Shown here: positions 54,441-64,000 of the stretch, in pieces
How the letters are laid out: every line of letters starts with the position of its first letter
How positions within the stretch are numbered: position 1 is the stretch's first letter
Source: Siphonodentalium dalli
Taxonomy: Eukaryota; Mollusca; Scaphopoda; Gadilida; Siphonodentaliidae
Assembly: GCA_032622095.1 (NCBI GenBank)
Contig: CP136063.1
Coordinates: forward strand, 28,150,987 to 28,214,986
Direction: 5' to 3'
Length of the DNA stretch: 64,000 nt
Notes under the pieces: model-generated
Databases searched by the model: none
What the model was told of the DNA's origin: nothing
The model's input: the letters and a program-made list of their open reading frames with translations, nothing else
Program-made: the position numbers and the translations under genes

Positions 54441-56700
54441 GACCTTATCCATGCATGTCCTGTGAAAACTTATAATAGCATATTGAATGTTAAAATACGC
54501 GCATATTAAACACAAGATTATCCGTGTATTGTCGAAGATCGACTTGATATATCTGTTCATAGCTTTATTACCGTTTCAACACATCGGATATCTTTATCCT
54601 CTTTCTAGTGAGAAGACCACGAAGGCCTATATTCGCTTTGGGGCAATTTATGTGCACAGGAAAGGCACCAGCACTCGGGAAGCAACAAACTGAGCTGCAT
54701 ATATAGATGTACGCGAATCATGTTACATTCTCAAACCATGTAGTTATCCCAATCCGCGCTCTTTTAAATAGATTGGATGCGCCATGGCTGGCCTACTTCT
54801 GATGGTACAGTGTGCTACGCACCTGTCCGACTAAGTCACTTTGAACCCAAAATTTATACAATAGCATACGAGCTGTGAAAAGGTTAGCGATCTTGGATCT
54901 TGGTATAAACGTTTGTATCGACATATCATGCATTCACAGCATTAATTGTTTATCCTCAATGAATCTGTTTCTGAATTATATTTAATGCTTAATGCCTGAT
55001 ACACATGTATAGCGACATTTCTGTGATCTTTCTAGAACGTTCGCGAGCATGATAGAACTCCAAATAAAATATATTGGCCTATGTCCAATTTTTGTGATCA
55101 AAATATTCGTACAAATATAAATTAAGATTGTACAGCCGTTGCTCACCAGTCACAATGGACAGACTACCTCAAGTGTAAAAACTTTATACAGCTTCAGCTT
55201 CAGAAATGGAGAGTCATATTTGCATTCCATATACTTATACCCTCCCGATATATGTAATTTCTGTACATTTGTGACACTTTTCAATGCATATTCCGTCTAA
55301 ATACGTGTATATTATGTCTGTTTGCATTTTTGCGCTCGCTTTGGTCATCCTTACAGCAGAAGAGTAAGACGTCAGCAAGACAGGTGTTATCAGTGTGAGT
55401 GATTGCCAGTCGTGCATAATTAGTTCCAATATAAATATATCCACTGCACGTAGAAATAACCGTCACTGATATTACATTCTCAATCCGTGCTTCTATAGCA
55501 AATCCGCGCTCTTTGAAATTGGTACCGCAGCCTCATGGCCGAACGGCCTCCCATTGCATATGATGCCACGCATCTGTCCGACTAAGTCACTTCTATCTTC
55601 ATGGTACAGATTCGTACAACTTGTGTTTAGTTTACGGATCTTGGACAGTCAGTACAATTGGTAAGTGTTTGACTCAACCGACCGTGAATACACTTTGTTT
55701 AAAACAAAACATGAATAGGTTATCATCCAATACTATCCATGACTGTTGATAACCCAAAAAGGATCCGCATAATTACGGAGTGCTGCCTGATGTCAAATCA
55801 TGGTTTATAGTTGTAGTATAATTATTTTCTGGATGACCACTTTTCTGCCAGTGTTCATCGACCAACAAAATAGCACAGTGATATGGGATGCCACTGAAAT
55901 TATGATAAACTCCAGGATCCCAACTAAATTACTTTATTGAAGTTCAACGAAGAATTATATGGAGAGCAGGGTGTTAATGTAAAATATTAGATCGACGGGG
56001 GTTAAATCGATGGGGCATATCTGGGTGATTGGCGATATTTGGGTGATTGCTGATAGTAGCTCTCGCGTGATAAGCATTGATTGATAATTGACTCGATTCA
56101 GCACGAGTTTCTCGAATGTTCTATAGTGTGCTTGAATGTAAACAAGATTTTAGGGGCCATTCTACGTTTAGCTTCTTATGTGCACGGTTGGCACACCATC
56201 CCACCCACATGTAGTAACGTAGATCATTCAATTATATTTTGGCTTTTGGAAAAGTTGGTCATCAATACATACGAGAAGATAGGCTACAAAATTTCGTTTC
56301 ATTGCCTGATACATGTTTATAGTATGTCATAATAGTATAAGTCTTTTATGATTATTTAATGATAACACTATATTCTATATTTGATGTGAACAGTTCATGT
56401 GAAGCCAACGTTATCCTGAATTTCTAGATTAAATATTCGTTATATAATTCGTGGTTGTTATTCTATAAATCATTTATGTTTGTTCGAGTCAAACGAGTTA
56501 AAAGTTAAAACATAATGTAGATTTCCTCAAATTCTCAGCTTTAATGCATTGTACGTTTGAAAGAATTTAAATACAAATCAATCCATGCTGTTCGCGACAG
56601 GTCTATCCCCGGGGAAAGAGCGACATGTATTTACTTGATTCTTCAATTCGGGTCAATATATTAGGTCCCATGCCATGCAGTGCCAGAATTCAGATTAGAA
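54441..56700. other. Non-coding interval with a ~745-bp direct duplication
   Basis: About 54720-54900 and 55470-55640 share 'tacattctcaa', 'aatccgcgctcttt', 'tgtccgactaagtcactt' and 'ggatcttgg' in order. Only part of the ~745 bp between them is similar. Open frames here (54487, 56081) show no recognisable motif. Confidence 0.45.
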
Positions 56701-57040
56701 CGACTGCTCATTTCCAAAATATCATGATGCTCAACGGTTTATCGCCATGTAACTCACTTAGCTTTAAATAATCGTTGTCACCAGCAGGCGTGTTTCCAAT
56801 TGCCGTTAAAATCACTGATCCGACAAATTGATAAACCGACATTGGCAAATTACATATCGGCATTGATTTAAAACTTCGCACTTCAGTGTTGGTCAGACTA
56901 TAACTTTCTGTATCTTTCACGAGAATATACCATCCAATTGCAGATGTAATTTTTAACATCTCAAGTCTTTTATTTGAGATATAGGTACAAGACAGAGACA
57001 CAAATGTGTATAAGGAACCCGCACGCGTTGTTTATTCCCG
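56701..57040. other. Interval with an unassigned minus-strand open frame
   Basis: An open frame of 97 codons at 56708-57001 has a mixed composition but no family resemblance that I recognise. No splice or promoter signal supports it. Left as undetermined. Confidence 0.2.
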
Positions 57041-57200
57041 TTGCCAATTAAATATATATATTGTACACATGTATGTATGTATACTAATAACACTCAATAA
57101 TGTGTGTTCGTGTGTTTGTCTGTCTGTCGGTTTTTGGTGACCAACCAGTTGGATCATGGCAAAATAAAATTGGTATGTATGGTAGATTGTCACGTTGAGT
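57041..57200. repeat. Microsatellite-tailed repeat end
   Basis: 'atatatat', 'atgtatgtatgtata', 'gtgtgttcgtgtgtttgtc' and 'tgtctgtcgg' resemble, in reverse orientation, the CA/CAGA tails of the A, B and C families. Confidence 0.4.
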
Positions 57201-57654
57201 GTCATCGGATAGGTACAGATGACGTCAGATGATTTAAATTAGCATTCATGAATACCGTAATAACATAATTAATTACATACCTAAAATGATTGGACCACCG
57301 GAGCTGAAAATTATAATACATGCTTAAATTGACCAGGGAAATGCTATCCGTTAGGTGCCTCTGCTATCAAATTACTTAAAGTGCAACAAACAAATATATA
57401 AGATAAGCATTAACTACCGTTTATTATCAGCTTAGAAGATATGTGGGGGGAGATTGCTACACATGGATAGCTTTACCATGATATTGCCATGTGGCAGGTG
57501 CCGCAGACTCAGATGACCCAATCATTCGCAATACAGATTGTTATACCCAGCTTAGAATATATGGATGGAGAAAATGTCAGCTTCCCGAGGTGTCCCATGG
57601 AATATGTGTGATTTGTCTCTGTTAGTACAAATGGACACATGGGTAACTTGACCC

Positions 57655-58032
57655 AGGTAGCCGTTAGGGAAAGATTTAGGGTTTGAGTTTGGGTTAGTTT
57701 TATGGTTAGTGTTATTATTGTGTCAGGTTTGTCAATAGACGTAACGTTATGACTAGTCTTATTGGTTGGATCGTGATTAGGGTTATAACCACGACTAAGG
57801 TTATTGGTATAAGTAAGGGTTGGTTATGGTTATATATATAGTTAGAATTATAGTTACGGTTACGGCTAGGGCACGATTATGCTTATGGAAAACGTTTGGC
57901 CTTCGGATATAATATGGGTTGCAGATAGGTGTGGTTATGGTTAAGGTTTGGGTTATGGGAAAGATAATGATTGAGGAGGGGTGTGGGTTGTAATATATAT
58001 GTCAATTATATGGAAGTGTAAAATTTCTAGTT
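57655..58032. repeat. Degenerate TTAGGG-like sequence containing the E1 empty-site paralogue
   Basis: Scattered 'ttagggttt', 'tttgggttag', 'gattagggttataa' and 'ggttatggtt' give a telomere-like composition without a regular array. From about 57840 to 58000 the sequence matches first the left and then the right flank of E1 without the element between them, the join lying near 57902-57915. Confidence 0.6.
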
Positions 58033-58740
58033 TATGATTCATATCACATCCACTCTTGTGAGACATTATTATTTATGATTTATATGACATCTTCTCATGT
58101 GAGGCATCATTAGTTATGATTCATATCACCTCCTCTCGTGTGAGACATCATTAGTTATGATTCATATCACGTCCTCTCATGTTAGACGTCATTAGTTATG
58201 ATTCATATCACGTCCTCGCATGTGAGGCATCATTAGTTATGATTCATATCACGTCCTCTCGTGTGAGGCATAATTAGTTATGATTCATATCACATCCTCT
58301 CATGTGAGACATCTTTAGTTATGATTCATATCACGTCCTCTCGTGTGAGACGTCTTTAGTTATGATTCATATCACGTCCTCTCATGTTAGACGTCATTAG
58401 TTATGATTCAATTCACGTCCTCGCATGTGAGGCATCATTAGTTATGATTCATATCACGTCCTCTCGTGTGAGGCATAATTAGTTATGATTCATATCACGT
58501 CCTCTCATGTGAGACATCTTTAGTTATGATTCATATCACGTCCTCTCGTGTGAGACGTCATTAGTTATGATTCATATTACGTCATATCATGTGAAACAGC
58601 ATTAGTTATGATTTATATCACATCCACTCATGTTAGTCATCATGTGGTATGATTCATACTGTCACGTCCTCTCATGTGAGACATCATTAGTAATGGTTCC
58701 TATAGTCACATCCTACCATGTGAGACATCACTAGTTATGA
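58033..58740. repeat. 41-bp minisatellite (~17 units) with 5-unit higher order
   Basis: The unit 'ttagttatgattcatatcac' plus 'gtcctctcatgtgagacatca' is 41 bp. A block of five variant units (recognisable by 'catgttagacgtc' followed by 'cctcgcatgtgagg') occurs at about 58167 and again at 58372, exactly 205 bp later, a five-monomer higher-order repeat. Confidence 0.85.
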
Positions 58741-59120
58741 TGCTTACAAATTTATCACTACCGCACTGTATGAATTCATTAGTATACACTCTATTTATTA
58801 CTACCTCACTGTATGCTTTCCTTAGTATTACAAATTTATCACTACTTCACTGTATGCATTCATTAGTATACACTTTAATTATTACTACCTCACTGTATGC
58901 ATTCATTAGTTTACACGCTATTTAGTACTACCGCACTGTATGCATTAATTAGTATACACTCTATTTATTACCACATCACTGTATGCATTCATAAGTCTGC
59001 ACTCTATTTATTACCACATCACTGTGTGCATTCATTAGTATACACTCTATTAATTACCACCTCACTGTATGCATTCATTAGTATACACTCTATTTATTAC
59101 CACATCACTGTGTCTCTGAT
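58741..59120. repeat. 43-bp minisatellite (~8 units)
   Basis: The unit 'attagtatacactctattta' plus 'ttaccacatcactgtatgcattc' is 43 bp. It directly abuts the 41-bp array and shares the CATTAGT start, so the two arrays may have a common origin. Open frames here are repeat products. Confidence 0.8.
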
Positions 59121-59375
59121 AAACTAATGTTCGTTGAGTCATTGAGTTTGGCATTTGAAACATTATTGGACACAAATAATGTATAACAAAAGCGATAATC
59201 TTCATCTCTTATATATGATAACGCAGTGGACAAACAATGGAAAAGTGCAGAAATATTTCATGTATACACACCCGTACTAGCAATGTCATTTAATTTTATA
59301 TACCGGAAGTAAGTAAGTTACATTATCTAAGTTTCTTCTGCAACATTATGCCATTCTCATTTGTTTTTATTTCAG

Positions 59376-59635
59376 TATGAGACTGTTGAGAATTATAAAG
59401 CTAATGAGGCCACTGAGGCTGTTGAGGGTGTTGAGACTGATTATGATGGGGCTGATGAGGCTGTTGGTGGTGCTGAGCTTGATGATGCTGGTGACTGTTG
59501 AGGCTGTTGAGGGTGTTGATGCGGTTGAGAGGGTGTTGAGGCTGATTATGCTGTTGAGGTTGATGGGGCTGATGAGGCTGTTGATGGTGTTGAGGCTAAT
59601 GCGGCTGATGTGGCTGATGTGGCTGTTAAGAACCT
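59376..59635 (+). repeat. 9-bp-periodic repeat, possibly an acidic terminal exon
   Basis: 'gctgatgaggctgttgag' units continue to about 59630. The tract is preceded by 'tttgtttttatttcag', an excellent splice acceptor. In the frame set by that acceptor the sequence reads YETVENYKANEATEAVEG and further acidic/alanine-rich residues until a TGA near 59506. It could be the last exon of a gene with an acidic tail, or simply a minisatellite behind a chance acceptor. No upstream exon is identified. Confidence 0.4.
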
Positions 59636-61290
59636 TTAGAATAATCAATTTGTCAAGTCCCTGTTTCATGATTGGGTTCGTTTTGATACTTTGAACCATT
59701 GGTATATGCTGTACATGTTTATGTTTCTATGTTATTCATTTACACCCGAGATAAGCTTATTTTTAGTGTTTCTGGTATCTCAAGAGATGAATGGATCAAC
59801 ATACAACTTGGCGTGTAAATGTTTTGTGTTAGCAGGATTCATATATGAAAATTGGGATTATACTTCACTTGATCAATGTAATTGTATTTTACAATCAACA
59901 AAATATTCAAATATATGTGTACAAATGTCAAATGTCATTAACATACTATGTAATCGCACAGTCCAGTCCTAATATGACATTGTTGATCCTGTTGAATTAA
60001 TTGTGGAGTCTTAGTATACTCACATATGCTATATGTTATTTAAGCGAACTTCGAATTAAAAACTAAATGTATTCGAACTAACTATTTATATGTACATGTT
60101 TGAATATCGTGAGTTGATAATAAACGTATTCATAAACAATTATAAAGGACTACACTTTGTGAAATTGGGACTATATTGGGCGATTTTGCATTATGAAAAT
60201 TATGTTAATTGTGTACATGGCAAGTCAAGTTAGCACTAAGAGGTGTAACCTGTTCTCATTGGAATCAATGTGGGATTAAACGAGGCATTGTGCACGTGTT
60301 ATTCTACACCCGTTGACGTACGGACAATCAACGAAATTTAAAATACCAATTACAGCTTAACCGGTCTCGGACTACAACTTGTGTGTCCCAAAATTTGGGC
60401 CGGAATATTCGGACATGTGTTTGGCTGAACTTTCGTCAATTTGGCACACGGTTCTGAATTGTTTGTTTTTATGAGGCAAATCAAACCTGCTGTCGTCGGG
60501 TTATAAAGAGAAAATAGGGTGAAATATCCAATGCTAAGTAAACAACAGTCTGACAGATTGATATATAAAAGTCACAACCGCAATATATCTGGAGACAACT
60601 GAAATCCATAATGTGTTTATCATTTCGGATTTTCGTTTAAAAAAAATATGACGTCAAATCGCTAATCCTCTAGTTACAATCCAATATCTTATATTACACA
60701 CACATATATATATATATATTATCTATATCACATGTCTATTATTCTTTACTATCATCTTGTTAAACTCCTGTGGTATATATGTATAACAAATTCAATTGTC
60801 TTAATACATTATAATCGTACAAAAGTTAGTACTTGAAATAAATCTGTAACAATTCAGTAAATTCAATTTATGGATTTTCTGGGATATATAAAAACAAATA
60901 TTAAGTGTTTTGCAATTTGAATGTTCGATATACGCTCATTCATTCTCCTAACATGTATATCAATCCAATTCAATTCTTTATTCTCATCACCTTATAAATA
61001 AATGATTGGAGTAAGCAATTTACAATATGCACAATAGCAGATGTGTATACATAATTCAATTATTTATATATCTTATTGTATACTGTCATGTGGCTATATG
61101 TATACCAGCACAATATTAATTTTATTTCATATACGAATAAGTCCAAACTACATTGTGAGTTCAGTGTATACCTTATGCTTGGGATCTTAATCAGTGATTT
61201 GATTAGCAGAAACAATAGTATCACCAGCAACCCTAATAAAATAGTAATAATAACAACAATACTGAAATAAATCTGAAGTTAACATAAGTA
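59636..61290. other. AT-rich non-coding interval
   Basis: No gene or repeat family recognised, apart from a short (TA)n near 60704-60720. Open frames (59691, 61076) show no motifs. Confidence 0.4.
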
Positions 61291-61295
61291 CATTG

Positions 61296-61642
61296 TCACT
61301 GACTGTCAGAAATTTTGCGGTCTACTAACTTGATGAAATTGCATAATTTGCGGAGACACTTTGGTGTTTGTTCATTCATGAGTTCTCTCATCACCATTGT
61401 ATTTGTTGGACTTCCCATGAGTTTGGATAACAAGCTATTCTGAGGAATTATTAGCTCTGTGCAGGTAAGAAGGCAGTGGAATTCGTCTCCGTCTTGCACA
61501 GAGTCGCATAATGGTCAAATCCGGTCACGGCGATCAGAGCAATTCTACCGCCCTGTCTCGATTGGTAATTTATGGCTACTCCTACGGAATTTACACAATA
61601 AATTCCTACTGTTGTGATCCAGGGTGTCGATATAAGTTTCAA
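61296..61642 (-). pseudogene. Dead LINE C-terminal fragment
   Basis: Minus strand. In one frame it reads CKFRRSSHKLPIETGR, a TAG, NCSDRRDRI, a TGA, PLCDSVQDGDEFHCLLTC and then LRKLCNFIKLVDRKIS before a stop at 61296. FR-S-H-LPIE-GRW and C--C...DEFH...C are the C-terminal motifs of CR1/Jockey-like LINE proteins. The same order occurs at 42590-42760 in the E3 LINE, but these are not recent copies of each other. Two in-frame stops and severe truncation mean no function. Confidence 0.7.
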
Positions 61643-64000
61643 ATGATATGCTGTGTTTAAATATACGGTAAATTCTACAACGACTGCTAAGTATCTCTGA
61701 ATTTTGATATTTCAAACACAATTTCCAGGGGCTAATTGGTCAGTTGGCCAACTTTAGCTGTTGACAAAGCACAGGATACCACGCAGCTCTACGCATGTGT
61801 ACAATATATGGGCCCGATCACTGTCACAAAAATCTTAAATGTTCCATGGTTCTCCCAAACCAAATATTATATAACTTAATTATAGTCATCACAAACTTGT
61901 ATGAGGGACACATATGGTATCGATTACATCTTGCAATGCAGCGTTCACATAGCGACCAATACAATATTAGGTTCGCCTCATGTGATTTGCTTGACCAATG
62001 AAAACAGAACAGTGCACCAGAGACACTGATTGCTATGTTAATCGTATCCCGGGTGGGTGATCCATGTTTACTTTGATTAGTGGTCATCGGTATCCGTTAA
62101 GTAAGTGAGTTCGCCGTAACCATGCATGCGCTCGGGTTATGTTCCATCAATGTTATCGTCTGCTCAGCAATGTTCGGACACTATATTTCTATGTCTAGTT
62201 GGGTTATCATAATCGATGGATTATTCAATGGATAATTCACTTCTTTGCACTGCTTGAATAGAGGGGTGTCCACCCCTCCTCTTTAGCCAACATTGGCAAA
62301 TATCCTGGTTTGATGTTCATATTCCGTGAATTTATGTTATAAATATGAGTTTTAAATATTTCTAACTGTGAATTCTGAATTTCAACAGCTCGTGGCTCGT
62401 GTATTGTCAGTCAGACAAACGTTTATATGTGTTTTAAACATATTTCAAATCGATTAGATATTTGATTTGTGACGTGCTTACCTGGACCTGGTTATGCAAA
62501 GGCTACTCTTAATGATTTATAAATAGACATCGCTGATCGTTGAAATATGTAGTTAAAATCTGTTTTTCAGAATAGTTTTCAATGCTTTGACGTTCTCCGA
62601 TGATCCTCTTATTTTGATTGGACTTTGATGTATTGTTAGACTAACTGCATGTTGATATATATGTAGCTCTAGACTTGTGGTACTGTTCACACTAAATGAA
62701 CTTTGAACACATAGTAATGTAGTTGTAACATATATGTTCAATTAACTATGGTTTTGATATGCATATATGAAATATCGTCGTAGGTGAATATGAGAACAAA
62801 GTTTGTCTGTTTCAAATATACTTGTTGATGATGGTTGGTTTGTGACTTTTCACAGGTACCAACTGTGAAGATTTTGAGTATTTTTTAATTGTTTCGTGTT
62901 TGACGAACCTGGTTGTTGCTTGTGGGCTATAGTCATCTTTAATAATTTAATTCGCAAACACATATATGAATGGCATGGAACATTTGTCAAAACCGTTTCT
63001 AAGAACTGAACATTTTACCAAATAACGGAGTTGGGACGTGGCTATAAACGATTAATGGTTGGCGGAAATATGTACGTTTTATATCTCGCTACTGCACAAA
63101 ATATATTGTATTAAATTTATTGGAATGTGAGTTATTTATGGATGTAAAAAATGAAATTTACAACCAAAATATATTTACTCCGCAGTTCTTTCATTAGTAT
63201 CACCGCGAATTTTTCGAAGTTCCCAATTAATGCATAGAAGTTTCTCGTCGTGAATCTGTCTATTTTTGACTTGATGTGTGTGGATGCCATCATACGACAC
63301 GGAGAGAAACGCCGCATGGAATCCCATTCAATCTCTCAGTTATGGGGATGGTCAGATGCAGCTGGGCTTTTGTGCTGCATTTAGCTAGCTGAGCATCCAC
63401 ATGGATGAGGCCAAACAAATAATACATGTGTTTAGGGTTACATTGTCCAAAATAATTAGGGTAGGTAGGTATTTGTTTCTTCAAATTCGTTTATTCTGCA
63501 TTCCATTTGGTCATTGACAATTCAAACTAGAAAGCTTCATAATTCAGATAAATTGAAAGGTTCAATACTAAATTGTGTTGATGTTGAATTAGTCAGAGCA
63601 CTAGACTATTAAAACGTCTAAACGTTTTTGTTGGAGAAGTTTGAAAATGGGTAAGATACCTTTCGATGCCCTTCCCGTTGAGCAAAAAAACAAACAAATT
63701 ATCTGTGTAAAATGTTTTGGGTAGGTAACATTTTCTAGGGTAGGTAGGGAAACCCTAAACACAGGTTTTGTTTTTGTGTGAATGGACGGATGTGAACCGA
63801 GTATTAAAGATCGATTATCTCCTCATATAACAAATTTGAAATAGTTGCGGGATATAAAAATATAACTCTGAATTGATGACCCCTGTCCGGAAACGCTTCT
63901 ATCAATTAATATTGATTTTATTTCGAAAATGTTATTATAAAATGAAATGATTAGATGGGACACTTAGATTAGATTGTTTCTACGTTTAGAACAGACAATT
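61643..64000. other. Non-coding interval
   Basis: No gene recognised. 'gtgtttagggtt' near 63429 and its complement 'aaccctaaacac' near 63751, each next to 'gggtaggtagg' or its inverse, may be the ends of a ~340 bp diverged MITE. The evidence is weak. Confidence 0.35.

Noticed and set aside
56708..57001. 97-residue minus-strand open frame as a gene
   Set aside because: No recognisable family, promoter or splice signals; kept only as undetermined sequence.
57655..57850. Interstitial telomere array
   Set aside because: TTAGGG-like words are scattered and irregular, without tandem array structure.
59367..59699. Isoleucine/serine-rich minus-strand open frame
   Set aside because: Antisense of the 9-bp repeat and opposite to the splice acceptor.
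1..64000. tRNA genes, tRNA-derived SINEs, rRNA, CRISPR arrays
   Set aside because: No cloverleaf with A and B boxes, no rRNA-like blocks and no CRISPR-like spaced repeats were found. The tandem repeats here have no unique spacers.

Overview
The window reads as nuclear DNA of an animal, most likely a bivalve mollusc or a related marine invertebrate. This is an inference: the DNA is AT-rich, almost without host coding sequence, and packed with Polinton, Crypton, hAT, piggyBac-like and CR1/Jockey-type elements, long satellite arrays and a ~160 bp tandem family resembling bivalve 'pearl'-type repeats. I see no prokaryotic genes, operons, CRISPR arrays, rRNA or tRNA.

The layout is dominated by three large fold-back (palindromic) elements in the first 48 kb. 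E1 (2744-7254) has ~1.2 kb inverted arms, no coding content, and a paralogous empty site at about 57.84-58.0 kb. E2 (10292-23508) is a Polinton/Maverick whose entire length is one inverted repeat. Each arm carries, from tip to centre, packaging ATPase remnants, a small basic gene, integrase, penton-like minor capsid gene, a small gene and a truncated major capsid gene, and the arms meet at a 7-nt spacer. All genes are broken, and DNA polymerase B and protease are absent. E3 (30593-47682) has ~4.5 kb arms around a 2.2 kb spacer and an 8-bp target duplication. Its left arm was later hit by a Crypton (30796-32975) and its right arm by a 5'-truncated LINE (39919-43563), so each arm records the other's empty site.

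The large elements sit in a ground of modular repeats. Satellite arrays of ~145 bp occupy 1-2440. Head-to-tail repeats of families A (7.8-10.3 kb), B (23.5-24.5, 29.9-30.6, 47.7-49.2 kb) and C (28.1-28.8 kb) share short 5' hairpins, CA-rich tails and TAGACTAG-type junctions. E2 is inserted in the CA tail of an A unit and E3 inside a B unit. Further pieces are a Tc1/mariner-like MITE at 24.56 kb, a 160-bp array at 25.8-27.4 kb, and (GACGAAAAA)-like low complexity at 28.8-29.6 kb.

From about 49.3 kb the sequence is less repetitive. It holds a possible host gene with a SAM-like first exon (50579) and a plausible terminal exon (51896-52174), a 205-bp TA-flanked MITE, a 1180-bp non-autonomous hAT with a perfect 8-bp target duplication inside a palindromic GGTACTC array, degenerate TTAGGG-like sequence, adjacent 41-bp and 43-bp minisatellites, a possible acidic terminal exon at 59376, and a dead LINE 3' fragment at 61.3-61.6 kb. 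The last ~2.3 kb shows nothing I can name.

Identity levels, boundaries and repeat periods were judged by eye, without alignment software or databases.
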